In this document: positions 8,331 to 16,781 of the stretch, piece by piece
How the letters are laid out: each line of letters begins with the position of its first letter
Position numbering within the stretch: the first letter of the stretch is position 1
Origin: Candidatus Poribacteria bacterium
GTDB taxonomy: Bacteria > Poribacteria > WGA-4E > WGA-3G
DNA length: 64,000 nt
Assembly: GCA_028824685.1 (NCBI GenBank)
Contig: JAPPCZ010000034.1
Coordinates: 166,444-230,443 of the forward strand
Direction of reading: 5' to 3'
Translations under genes and position numbers: made by a program
Notes under the pieces: generated by a model
The model's database searches: none
The model's input: only the letters and a program-made list of their open reading frames with translations
What the model was told of the DNA's origin: nothing

Positions 8331-8359
8331 TTGCGATTTTTTAAGTTTTATTGTATACT
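8331..8359 (+). promoter_or_regulatory. Promoter 2, for mini-ORF 2 and the HTH gene
   Basis: TTGCGA (8331-8336), a 17-bp spacer and TATACT (8354-8359). The transcript would carry a leader of about 220 nt before the HTH gene, including the mini-ORF at 8455. Confidence 0.6.
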
Positions 8360-8454
8360 TTTGCATGTAGGATGCATGTATTAGATTTCACCGATGTCTT
8401 TTGACATCCTAACACTTTCCATATTTTACATTCTAAATAAGGAGGAGGACCATT

Positions 8455-8538
8455 ATGATGTCTTTGAACCACACCACCCTTAATCTCAACGTATTGTGTC
8501 TAAGGCGATGGTGCCTCTGCCCATTCTCAAGATATTGA
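8455..8538 (+). CDS. Possible 27-residue leader/mini-ORF 2
   Basis: GGAGGAGGA at 8441-8449 precedes ATG-ATG (8455). The frame runs 27 codons to TGA at 8536 and contains several Cys, Leu and Arg. It ends 48 bp before the HTH gene. It may be a leader peptide that controls the downstream gene; there is no homology evidence. Confidence 0.4.
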   Translation: MMSLNHTTLNLNVLCLRRWCLCPFSRY

Positions 8539-8586
8539 TTTGAAATGGCATAGGTACCAGTGCCTCACTCTGAGGAGTCGTTATCT

Positions 8587-8961
8587 ATGTCCAAATTTAA
8601 TCCCGATTTCTGGGAAGTTCCGGTGCCACCGGAATATTTTGACCAACTGACTACGGAAGACCACTTTTGGTATCAGTCCCCATCTGACGAATATACAAGG
8701 GCACGTCAAGCGAAACGACAAAAAGTCCTAAAGCAGATTCGTCAGATTGTCTCCAAAGAACTCACTGGCCGCCAAAATGATTGCGTTCAACTCTATTTCT
8801 ACGAAGGAAAAACGCAGGAGGAAATCGGTTGTATCCTCGGCATTTCTCGCAGGGTTGTTAGTCAACATCTCTTTGGCGTTACACGGGGCGGAAGGAAGGT
8901 CGGCGGTGCCGTTAACAAAATCCGAAAGATGTGCCATAAATTGGGGATTCACTTCCCGTAG
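8587..8961 (+). CDS. Sigma-70 region-4-like HTH protein
   Basis: This 124-residue protein has a C-terminal HTH of sigma-factor region 4 type: ELTGRQNDCVQLYFYEGKTQ, then EEIGCILGISRRVVSQHL, as in the recognition helix of ECF-like regulators. No region 2 is present, so it is not a complete sigma factor and probably acts as a DNA-binding regulator or phage-type transcription protein. I choose ATG 8587 behind TGAGGAG. The long leader with box, promoter and mini-ORF suggests tight regulation, possibly by itself. Confidence 0.72.
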   Translation: MSKFNPDFWEVPVPPEYFDQLTTEDHFWYQSPSDEYTRARQAKRQKVLKQIRQIVSKELTGRQNDCVQLYFYEGKTQEEIGCILGISRRVVSQHLFGVTRGGRKVGGAVNKIRKMCHKLGIHFP

Positions 8962-9001
8962 TTGCCTTGAAATAGAATAAATCTATTCTGTTAAAATTGC
9001 G

Positions 9002-9034
9002 TGAGAGGTAATCAAAGTGATTGCCTCTCATTTT
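9002..9034 (+). terminator. Rho-independent terminator after the HTH gene
   Basis: A 12-bp stem TGAGAGGTAATC/GATTGCCTCTCA (one G-T pair) with loop AAAGT is followed by TTTT. It lies 41 bp after the stop codon. Confidence 0.65.
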
Positions 9035-9123
9035 GAATGCCTAATCTCTCCTTCAAACTCTAAGCCAGATACTCTCTCCGATTTACCTTTATCGCAACCT
9101 ACTTTAGATTCATTTCCTGCCAT
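9028..9123 (-). CDS. Possible 31-residue small protein
   Basis: AAGGAGAAC on the minus strand is well spaced before ATG 9123, and the frame runs 31 codons to TGA at 9028. The peptide is Gly, Lys, Glu and Ser rich with one Cys and no membrane segment. It converges on the HTH gene and its stop lies in the terminator stem. The only support is the strong ribosome site. Confidence 0.35.
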   Translation of the reverse strand: MAGNESKVGCDKGKSERVSGLEFEGEIRHSK

Positions 9124-9305
9124 GTTGTTCTCCTTCCTTTTTACCAATCAACCCTACTTCAACACAAGAGTTAAAAACGCACATCTCCATGCTGTTCACT
9201 AAAACTTACAGATTGCTAAAAATCCGTATCTGTAGTATTCTACTTTTCGTTTCTTATATCAAAAGTCTCACGAAAAATATAATACTTTGAAAAAGGGTGA
9301 ATCTC
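9124..9305. other. Gap before the Gfo/Idh gene
   Basis: A TATAAT at 9278-9283 is 23 bp before ATG 9306 and could be a -10 box, but no good -35 is seen. Nothing else is recognised. Confidence 0.4.
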
Positions 9306-10493
9306 ATGGCAATTCGGATTGCGATTATCGGTTGTGGTGGTATGGCAAACGGTCATCTTAACGCGTATCTTACAATTCATAATACAGAACCTGGGAAAGT
9401 AGAACTCGTCGCGATGTGCGATGAAGTCAAAGACCGTGCAAACAACTTCGCCGAGCGAGTCAAAGAAGTAACAGGCAAAAAGCCTGCTGTGTTTGACGAT
9501 ACGGACACAATGCTTTCAACTGTAGATTTAGACGGTGCGGATATTTGCACTTCACACGCGCATCACCATATCAATGCGATTAAATGTCTTAACGCTGGCG
9601 TTAACGTCATGGTAGAAAAACCGATGGGGGTTACTGTGAAAGCGACCCATGCGATTATTGCTGCTGCGAAAGCGAATGGCAAAATCGCTGCAACTGCGGA
9701 GAATATCCGCCGAATGCCGAGCCGCCGCACAGCAGAGTGGTTGATGAATGAAAAACAGATGCTCGGTAATATGCGTATGTTCTGTGCTCAACACGCGAGT
9801 CATCGGGAACCGAACCCACAGAGCGAATGGCACTGGCGGCTTGACCTAACACTTGGTGGTGGTGGCATGGTGATGGACTCTGGCGCGCATTATTGTGATA
9901 CGTTGCGATTTCTCTTTGGTGATCCGACTACCGTTTATGGACGTGTCTGCCAATTTGAAAATCTTGAGGTTACCAAATTGGGCGAGATTGTCAAGAACGA
10001 ACAAGAGGATACATGGGTAGCAACGATCAACTTCAATAACGGTGTTATCGGACTGTGGACATGCACGTGGGCAGCAGTCGGACACGGGTTTAACCAAGTC
10101 GTTTACTATGGGAGCGAAGGATGTTTGCTTGATAGCGGGGACATCTTCCACGGACCATTTGAAGGCGGAGAGGTCATTCTCAAAGACGGTTCCCGTCACT
10201 CAATGGAAAGCCTGATAGATGAATATATGGCAAGTCTTTCTGACGAGGAGAAAAACCGACTGTTTCCACACGATTTCACCGATGGTGTAGTGCTTGAATG
10301 CTACGATTTTGTAGATGCAATTGAAACCAATCGTCCACCGGAACTGGATGCTGAAGCAGGACTTCGCGCAAAGTCAATCTGCGAATCAATCTACGAATCT
10401 AATGCGTGCGGACAAGCCGTCAACTACGAAGATGTGGTATCTGGCGAGATTGAGGTTTATCAGAAACCGATCAACGAGCGGTGGGGTTTATAG
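9306..10493 (+). CDS. Gfo/Idh/MocA family NAD(P)-dependent oxidoreductase
   Basis: This is a cytosolic sugar- or inositol-type dehydrogenase of 395 aa. The N-terminal Rossmann fold is seen in IAIIGCGGMANGHLNAYL and the family motif EKPMG at about residues 102-106. The C-terminal alpha/beta domain carries the substrate site (DSGAHYCDTLRFLFG). ATG 9306 is chosen over a GTG at 9297 because AAGGGTGA then acts as ribosome site. The next gene, an MFS transporter, starts directly after the stop, so the pair is one operon. The substrate cannot be specified. Confidence 0.88.
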   Translation: MAIRIAIIGCGGMANGHLNAYLTIHNTEPGKVELVAMCDEVKDRANNFAERVKEVTGKKPAVFDDTDTMLSTVDLDGADICTSHAHHHINAIKCLNAGVNVMVEKPMGVTVKATHAIIAAAKANGKIAATAENIRRMPSRRTAEWLMNEKQMLGNMRMFCAQHASHREPNPQSEWHWRLDLTLGGGGMVMDSGAHYCDTLRFLFGDPTTVYGRVCQFENLEVTKLGEIVKNEQEDTWVATINFNNGVIGLWTCTWAAVGHGFNQVVYYGSEGCLLDSGDIFHGPFEGGEVILKDGSRHSMESLIDEYMASLSDEEKNRLFPHDFTDGVVLECYDFVDAIETNRPPELDAEAGLRAKSICESIYESNACGQAVNYEDVVSGEIEVYQKPINERWGL

Positions 10494-11816
10494 TTGTCTG
10501 ATAAAGAACAAACGTCGACCGTAACTCATAATAAAGACGTTGACGGCAAAGATGAATCTGCTAAAAGAGAAAAACTTGTCGGTTACTTTGAACTTCTGCT
10601 AAGTAATTCAAACTTGCGTTGGCTTTGGGCAGGACAAGTTGTTAGTCTCTTAGGCGATTGGTTTAACATCATCGCTTCCGCTATATTGATTCATAATCTG
10701 ACAGAATCGGGTTTAGCATTAGGCATATTGTTTACAATACGGATGCTGGCTCCTTTCTTTGTAGCACCGCTTGCTGGTATATGTGCGGATCGCTTCAACC
10801 GAAAACACATCCTAATTATTACTGATATCGTCCGGGGATTACTTCTTCTCGGTTTTCTCTTTGTGAAAGACGCAGACGATATCTGGCTTCTTTACCTTCT
10901 CACAACGCTTCTATTTGGCGTAAGCGGCTTCTTCAGTCCTGCCCGCAGTGCGATCCTACCGGATGTCACCTCACAGCGCGAACTTGGCACTGCCAACGCA
11001 CTGAGTGCTACAAGTTGGTCTGTGATGCTTGCCTTTGGTGCTGCTATTGGTGGATTTACAGCAGGGCTACTTGGCGTTCATACAGCCTTTATAATTGACG
11101 GATTAACCTTTTTCGTTTCAGCTGTCCTCCTCCTACAGATTAAACTACCGCACCGTTCTATCTCTACAACAGAGGTGCGCGAAGGTTCAAAGTTTGTAAC
11201 ACTCCGTTACATGTTGCGGCATCCCGATATTCTCTTTATATCGCTACATAAGGCAGCTATAGCACTCCTACTGTCTTCTGGATTTCAGGTGGCACAAGTT
11301 GAAATTGCCAAGACACATTTCGTTATCGGCATAGATGGTGCAATCAGTTTAGGACTGATGTATTGTATGGGAGGTGTCGGCAGTGGTATCGGTCCTATTG
11401 TTGCAAGATTTTGGACAGGTGACGATGACAAACCTCTTAGACGAAGCATCAGTCTCGGTTATCTGATTGGATCAGTTGGACTTGCTATTGCTGCACCACT
11501 TTTGAGTCTCCCAATTGTAGTTTTCGGCGGTTTTGTGCGCAGTGTCGGTGGTGGAATCGCTTGGGTATTTTCAACGCAATTGCTCCTTCAACGTGCTCCT
11601 AACGAGATTCGGGGGCGCATCTTTGGTACTGAGTTTGCCCTCTTTACGCTGATGGGTGGAATCGCTACGGCGACTGTGGGTGCAATGCTGGATATTTTCG
11701 GTGTACAGGCTGTTCTATGGGGCATGACTGGGCTTCCGCTTATTCCTGCTCTGTTGTGGTGGCTTTGGCAGGCACGGCATACCAAGGCATCCCAAAGTAA
11801 TACCATACCTAATTGA
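10494..11816 (+). CDS. MFS transporter
   Basis: This 440-residue protein has about 12 membrane helices after a charged cytosolic N-terminus of about 40 residues. The motif A-like loop GICADRFNRKHIL between helices 2 and 3 is visible, and the fold matches the MFS_3/enterobactin-exporter-like group. The start is a TTG directly after the TAG of the dehydrogenase gene, so translation is probably coupled. Direction and substrate of transport are unknown. Confidence 0.85.
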   Translation: MSDKEQTSTVTHNKDVDGKDESAKREKLVGYFELLLSNSNLRWLWAGQVVSLLGDWFNIIASAILIHNLTESGLALGILFTIRMLAPFFVAPLAGICADRFNRKHILIITDIVRGLLLLGFLFVKDADDIWLLYLLTTLLFGVSGFFSPARSAILPDVTSQRELGTANALSATSWSVMLAFGAAIGGFTAGLLGVHTAFIIDGLTFFVSAVLLLQIKLPHRSISTTEVREGSKFVTLRYMLRHPDILFISLHKAAIALLLSSGFQVAQVEIAKTHFVIGIDGAISLGLMYCMGGVGSGIGPIVARFWTGDDDKPLRRSISLGYLIGSVGLAIAAPLLSLPIVVFGGFVRSVGGGIAWVFSTQLLLQRAPNEIRGRIFGTEFALFTLMGGIATATVGAMLDIFGVQAVLWGMTGLPLIPALLWWLWQARHTKASQSNTIPN

Positions 11817-12558
11817 CAAAGTATCATAACCTAAGTTGCACTTATGATATGTTTCGAAGCACATCAACAATAAATATGCCGTTCCTACGGAACTCAAGAA
11901 AGATAGGTTACCACATTTCTATAAACATTGCGTCCCTACGGGACTGAGGAAAATACCGAAATATTTACTTAATCTTCATAAAGTTTGCGCTACGATATTC
12001 CACGAATCATAAACTTTTCTTAATTAAAAATGGTATCTACAGGTTTAAATCTTGTAGATAGCAACTTGGGTTATCATAATAACTTTTAGGTCCGGTAAAG
12101 TTTACGAAACCCAACAAATATCACCCCCAAATATCATACGCGTATTCGGCATTGATTGGGCATATTTGGCACTGATTTGGACATTGCCCTATTTAAGAGT
12201 CGGGTTTCGCTTCGCTCTACCCATAGCCGTCAATTTAGTGAATAACGTTTGTGTATCTGATACACCTTTTGCCCCTCTGGGGCTTGCTCCTGGTGGGATC
12301 AACGTTTCCTATACACCTTTCGCCTCTCCGAGGCTATGGTCAATCACATCTCAGCACCAGCGGTGCGGAAGGTATATAGACAAAGATATCAAACAACAAC
12401 GAAGCACCAGCGGTGCGAAAGGTGTCTGGGCTAAAATCGGGGTTAGAAACCCCTCCAACAAGAGGTGATTCCTTAAATTGACGTCTATGGGTTTCGCTTC
12501 GCTCTACCCGAACTATGAAATAATGCTGTGGTGGCTGTGGCAAGCACAGCACATCTCC
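11817..12558. repeat. Repeat-rich gene-free stretch
   Basis: Positions 11845-11946 are a composite B element with hairpins GTTCC-TAC-GGAAC (about 11880) and GTCCC-TAC-GGGAC (about 11932). Further on are C-type hairpins (GCCCC-TCT-GGGGC near 12270, GCCTC-TCC-GAGGC near 12323, GCACC-AGC-GGTGC near 12355 and 12405, the last two inverted), D-type GGGTTTCGCTTCGCTCTACCC fragments near 12200 and 12490, and an A-like hairpin GGGGT/ACCCC at 12436-12460. An open frame at 12166-12468 is made of these repeats and is not a gene. Confidence 0.8.
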
Positions 12559-14172
12559 TCAGGAACGGGAAACCGATGAAGGTTTTTCTTGAACAACAGG
12601 AATGACGTAACTCCGAATCTTTACTCCATCTAATGTCTCTGTTTCAACACGCGCCTCTGGATTCGTGCGGTGATCAAACACGACATAGTACCCTTCATCA
12701 GCTTTTTCCGATTTTAGATACGCTACAAGTTGCTTCTTACCCGCTTGATAATACTTTTCTCCCTCCCATATTTTTGTTTCAACAATGTATTTTCTGCTAT
12801 TGTGAATAATGAGAAGGTCTATTCTCCCACGTCCAGTTTGCACTTCAAGAAACATATCCGCGTGGACAATACGGACAAAGTAATCGAGATAGGCGTATAG
12901 CAGGTTTTGCCCAACATATTCCTGTGGCGTTTCTGGCACTTCCAATATACAAAATCCAGCGCGGGCAATGAAATCCTTGAAATTATCAAGTAGTGCTCCC
13001 AGTTCAATTTCTCCTGCGGGTGAAACGTAATCAATAAAATCTTTATCACTGTCTTCAGGAAAATATGTCTCTTCCAACCCGTTGACTATCGGCTTAAATA
13101 CTTGCATGATGCGGTGTTGGTAGATTGGATTGACGATTTCACACATTCTGTCATCGCCTTTTTTAATTACGCCATACATAACCAGTTCATTGATGATTTC
13201 GTTATCAAGGGTGAACGGCAGTCCTCTTTCATAAGCGGTAATTCTCATAAGCAGTTTTTCAAACCGTCGGTCTCTACGAACATTTGTTAGGAGGTGCTGG
13301 ATGTTGGTATTCTGCTCATCAAGCATTTGTTCATGGGCAGTCAAAAAGTGTTCCATTCGGACTGTTTCTGTTTTCGGGACGTCTAATTCTTCTGTGAGAA
13401 TCTGTGCAAAACGGTTGACAAGGAACGGTTGCCCGGCTGTCTGTTTATGGAGTGTTGAGATGACTTCTGGGTCAAACGCCTGTCCTACTTCATCTGTATA
13501 TTGTGAGAGTAATTCGTCTACTTGTTGTAAACTGAAATTCTGTAAGTTGAACTCGTCTTGGATATTGAAAGGTGAAATGGACCGATCATAGTTGAGTTGC
13601 GTAATACTCTTAACTCCGACAATGCTAACACTGTGCGGACATTGTAATTCATCAGAAAGGTAGATGTTGCGTAGCGAATGGAGAAAATCGCTCACAACGG
13701 ATTGTGGAATACCATCAAATTCGTCAATGATGAGAACGACCTTCTGTCCAATTTTATGTTGATTGTTAAGAAAACTTGAACATTGTTCAAAGAATTCCAT
13801 CATTGAAACGTGGTTAGTTATTTCGGTAGTCTCCAAGAATTGACTTAAACTCTCAGGGCAACGTCCGCGTTTCTGAAAAACCACCTCAATTTCTTTGCAG
13901 ATGCTTTTGTGGAGATCTTTATAAAAATCGGAAGGTGTAAGATTTTTGTACGGCTCAAAGTTCAATTGGATCGGAAAATAGGTTGGGTCTTCAATTGTGA
14001 GAGTCTCCATAGAAAATCGGAAAAAGGAAGTTTTGCCGGTTTGACGAGGTGCAAAGAGGACGATGTACCGTCCCTCTTTAATACGGTTGATGAAATCCGC
14101 AATCTCTTCGGTACGCGGCACTACATAGTGTTTGTCGGGATAAACGCGTCCTCGTGTTCCAAAACTTCTCAT
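12559..14172 (-). CDS. AAA ATPase fused to a PD-(D/E)XK-type nuclease domain
   Basis: This 537-residue protein starts with an AAA ATPase module: Walker A at residues 41-49 (APRQTGKTS) and Walker B at 145-153 (VVLIIDEFD), with winged-helix-like sequence to about residue 380. The C-terminal part (about 440-530) has a nuclease-like core: D in GRGRIDLLII, then ETK in YIVETKIW, followed by a Q-containing helix (KKQLVAYL). Such AAA/DUF1703-like proteins are frequent in anaerobes and expanded lineages and often behave as mobile or defence-linked genes; their activity is unproven. GGTG precedes the ATG. It is flanked by hairpin repeats on both sides. Confidence 0.82.
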   Translation of the reverse strand: MRSFGTRGRVYPDKHYVVPRTEEIADFINRIKEGRYIVLFAPRQTGKTSFFRFSMETLTIEDPTYFPIQLNFEPYKNLTPSDFYKDLHKSICKEIEVVFQKRGRCPESLSQFLETTEITNHVSMMEFFEQCSSFLNNQHKIGQKVVLIIDEFDGIPQSVVSDFLHSLRNIYLSDELQCPHSVSIVGVKSITQLNYDRSISPFNIQDEFNLQNFSLQQVDELLSQYTDEVGQAFDPEVISTLHKQTAGQPFLVNRFAQILTEELDVPKTETVRMEHFLTAHEQMLDEQNTNIQHLLTNVRRDRRFEKLLMRITAYERGLPFTLDNEIINELVMYGVIKKGDDRMCEIVNPIYQHRIMQVFKPIVNGLEETYFPEDSDKDFIDYVSPAGEIELGALLDNFKDFIARAGFCILEVPETPQEYVGQNLLYAYLDYFVRIVHADMFLEVQTGRGRIDLLIIHNSRKYIVETKIWEGEKYYQAGKKQLVAYLKSEKADEGYYVVFDHRTNPEARVETETLDGVKIRSYVIPVVQEKPSSVSRS

Positions 14173-14194
14173 TTTTCACCTTGTTTTAGATAGG

Positions 14195-14281
14195 GTCGCG
14201 AGCTGGAGCTCGCTCCTACAGAATATATGTGAACTTATTTACATAATTTACTATAAATCGGGATTACAAATCCCTCCTACA
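14195..14281 (+). repeat. Two family A hairpins
   Basis: 14195-14220 has stem GCGAG/CTCGC. 14257-14281 has stem GGGAT/ATCCC. Both are followed by TCCTACA. Confidence 0.75.
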
Positions 14282-14328
14282 AGAGCATTTGTAGAATAGG
14301 TGGCAACTTGAGTTATAATAGCGCGTAA

Positions 14329-15063
14329 CTATTCATCTTCCTCTTCAGCATAAGAATGTCCGCTGAAAATAGCGCGAACCTGTTTTGCTGTTTTCGGGCC
14401 TGATAACAATTGTCCAATTCGGTCACCTTCCTCTTTTAACAATGCCTTAACATTTGTTAACACCTCTTCCAACTTATCGCCTGGAAACTTACATGCACCG
14501 TTTTCGTCCATGTGGATTATTTCACCCGGTGATACATCCATTCCAGCTATAGAAACGGGAACATTGACAGACTGAACCGCCATCGCTCCGTGTCCAGGTG
14601 AAATCCCACTCAACAGATATTGAAATTCCATCGGACGAATTTCATCAATGTCTCGTGATGGTCCGTTTGAAATTACGCCTAAACATCCCAGAGACTTCAT
14701 TGCAGCTGTCATGTTGCCGCCTGCTAATCCAACTTTGTTCGCTAATTCTGGTGGGAATTTTTGCTGCAATGCTAAAATTGTCGGTTTTTCAGATGCATCT
14801 AACGCATCAACTACGTCCATAAAAGAGAGTTCGGAATAGTTTGGATCGGGTAAGCCGTAGACACACGTCACTGCATACCCTGCCATCGCTCCTAACTCTG
14901 GATACATGCAACGGATGGTGGTGTCTGTGTACCAGTTTTCTGTCCATGGGTTGTAAAGTCCAAGGCAAAGCGGATTTCCCGGGTAAGTTGCTACTACATT
15001 TGTGATTGACGGTGTATCGTATTTACGCAATTCTGCTAACATTTCTTGTTCAGTTAATGCCAT
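14329..15063 (-). CDS. RraA-family aldolase/decarboxylase-like protein
   Basis: This is a 244-residue cytosolic protein of the RraA/HMG-aldolase family. The core is visible as GNMTAAMKSLG, GPSRDIDEIR (the G-x-x-R-D site) and GEIIHMDENGACKFP (metal and substrate site). Family members cleave 4-hydroxy-4-methyl-2-oxoglutarate or related 2-oxo acids; some only bind RNase E. GAGGTAA precedes the ATG. An HpcH/HpaI aldolase gene lies upstream on the same strand, so both may act on the same small-acid pathway. Confidence 0.85.
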   Translation of the reverse strand: MALTEQEMLAELRKYDTPSITNVVATYPGNPLCLGLYNPWTENWYTDTTIRCMYPELGAMAGYAVTCVYGLPDPNYSELSFMDVVDALDASEKPTILALQQKFPPELANKVGLAGGNMTAAMKSLGCLGVISNGPSRDIDEIRPMEFQYLLSGISPGHGAMAVQSVNVPVSIAGMDVSPGEIIHMDENGACKFPGDKLEEVLTNVKALLKEEGDRIGQLLSGPKTAKQVRAIFSGHSYAEEEDE

Positions 15064-15324
15064 AGTTTACCTCGTTTTTATGGTCAAAATGCTATAAACA
15101 CACTGCCCCGATGGGGCTTATGAAGGATGTAATTCCACCATTTCTAATTGACAAGTTGCCATAGAAAAACTGTAGGTCGGGTAAAGCGTCAGCGAAACCC
15201 GACATTGAAACCTTATCTAATCATACGTGTCGGGTTTCGTAAACTCTACCCGACCTACGAAGAAATACTACATTGGAGAGTCGCGATTCGGAGATCGCTC
15301 CTACAGAAGATAACTAAACCTCTT
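15064..15324. repeat. D-type and A-type hairpins
   Basis: 15175-15263 holds D-type arms (GTCGGGTAAAGCG, GCGAAACCCGAC, GTCGGGTTTCG). 15280-15305 is a family A hairpin with stem GCGAT/ATCGC. No coding signal. Confidence 0.7.
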
Positions 15325-16203
15325 TTAGACGGGCATTGTTCTGCCGGCATAAGCGCGTCCAATACTTGCAGTTTCTTCGCCTGAGCCACAGATTCTCACG
15401 CCAGCATCAATACTTGCTTCTATCGTATCTGGTGATGCGCTTTCCAAAAACTTAAGGCCTGCTGATTGGCATGCTGCAAATACGCGGTCTCTGGCATCTT
15501 GCAATTCCTGTGGGCGCGGGTTTGGTGGATGTTTATAGCCAAATGACATGCTCATATCACCTGGACCCCATTCTGCAAAAGCGATTCCTGGCACCCGAGC
15601 AGTCATCTCAACGTTGGCTAATGCGCGTTTATTTTCAAACTTTAGTCCAAGGAGCAATTCACCTTTTGGATTCAGTGGCCAGGGATCGGCAGTGTCAAGG
15701 TATTGGTCAACGGAAACACCCCAGATGTGTGAGGCGGGTCCCTGCCCGGCAGAACCGCGTCTACCGACATCCAGTTGTGTTCCGACCCCGATTGTTTGGA
15801 AAGGATAACGGCACGCCTCTACAAATGCTTTGACTGCCTCCGGTGATTCTGCATGGCAGAGCAGTAGCCCATGCACGCCGCGTGCGAGCAGTTGGCGCAT
15901 CTGCCATCCGTTGGCGCGAATAACGTCTGCACTTACGCCGTCTACCGGTAACTCAACAATCACTGCTGGTGTTTTGTGTCCGCTATTGGTGGGACCACCG
16001 TCTGCCATTCCGCGCATGTAACTATCTAATCCAGATAGATCAAAACAGCCGTGCTCCATACCGATGTTGATGTAGTCTGCCCATGTTTTTGCCATCTCAC
16101 GACCTGCATCATAATTCAAGTCTGAGGTTGTGTGGCTTCCTGTATAGAAGACTGGTTGATCTGCTTCTAATAATTCAATTGCTTTATTAACCCGTTTGGG
16201 CAT
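15325..16203 (-). CDS. HpcH/HpaI aldolase family protein
   Basis: These class II aldolases split 4-hydroxy-2-oxo acids into pyruvate and an aldehyde using a divalent metal. The TIM-barrel signature is present: the ARGVHGLLLCHAESPEAV segment, the LKFENKRALANVE segment and the FAEWGPGDM segment with the usual E/D metal-ligand positions. The length is 292 aa, slightly longer than typical (about 255). AAGGAGC precedes the ATG. Its promoter at 16279-16306 is clear. With RraA downstream it suggests uronate or aromatic-acid-type breakdown. Confidence 0.87.
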   Translation of the reverse strand: MPKRVNKAIELLEADQPVFYTGSHTTSDLNYDAGREMAKTWADYINIGMEHGCFDLSGLDSYMRGMADGGPTNSGHKTPAVIVELPVDGVSADVIRANGWQMRQLLARGVHGLLLCHAESPEAVKAFVEACRYPFQTIGVGTQLDVGRRGSAGQGPASHIWGVSVDQYLDTADPWPLNPKGELLLGLKFENKRALANVEMTARVPGIAFAEWGPGDMSMSFGYKHPPNPRPQELQDARDRVFAACQSAGLKFLESASPDTIEASIDAGVRICGSGEETASIGRAYAGRTMPV

Positions 16204-16220
16204 TGTGATGCTCCTTGTAA

Positions 16221-16248
16221 AGCCCCGAAAACAGGTTTGAATAGCGGG
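16221..16248 (-). promoter_or_regulatory. Leader hairpin of the aldolase gene
   Basis: GCCCCG pairs with CGGGGC across a 17-nt loop in the 5' leader, between the promoter and the ribosome site. A regulatory role is possible but unproven. Confidence 0.35.
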
Positions 16249-16278
16249 GCAATCTATAGTTGCTTTATGGAAGTTAAT

Positions 16279-16306
16279 CTTATAGCAAAGTCTGACTATC
16301 TGTCAA
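16279..16306 (-). promoter_or_regulatory. Promoter of the HpcH/HpaI aldolase gene
   Basis: On the minus strand TTGACA (16306-16301), a 16-bp spacer and TATAAG (16284-16279). Confidence 0.75.
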
Positions 16307-16781
16307 TAGAAATTTGGAAGGTTGTGTTAGCAATTGTTATACACCTTTCGCCCCGCTGGGGCTTTATGAATGAGTGTTCCGATTGTCCTTTCTATACACC
16401 TTTCGCCCCGCTGGGGCTGCACATATCGAAAAAATAGGTAATATTCCTTAAGTTGACAGGTATGGTTTTAACTGTGTTCGGCCCATAAATCAACGCTATG
16501 AATGCCTTTTTGGTATTCAGCGTTGATTTGGATTTTACGGGTTGAGATGCACAATATCGGGCTTACAAAGCCCTCCAACGAGAGATAAATCAGCAATTTT
16601 GTTCTTAAGTTTACACCTATTGGTTGAATCACGGGTGAAACCCAACATTTCCAGTATGTAAAAGCGTTTCATGTTCAAATCAACGCTGTGAATGCCTTTT
16701 GGCATTCAGCGGGTTTCGTACCTCAACCCAACCTACGATATAAACTGAATTCCCAATCTGGTAGGTGTTAGAGATAAAGGA
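16307..16781. repeat. Repeat-rich gene-free stretch
   Basis: Two C-type hairpins (GCCCC-GCT-GGGGC near 16352 and 16409), an E-type palindrome at 16487-16528 (ATCAACGC against GCGTTGAT), an A-like hairpin at 16556-16580 (GGGCT/AGCCC) and a second E element at 16676-16710 lying directly before the right half of a D-type hairpin (GGGTTTCG). Confidence 0.75.

Noticed and set aside
8587..8961. Complete ECF sigma factor
   Set aside because: Only a region-4-like HTH is present; region 2 is missing.
12166..12468. 100-codon plus-strand open frame
   Set aside because: It is built from C-, D- and A-type repeats; the peptide is a translation of hairpins.
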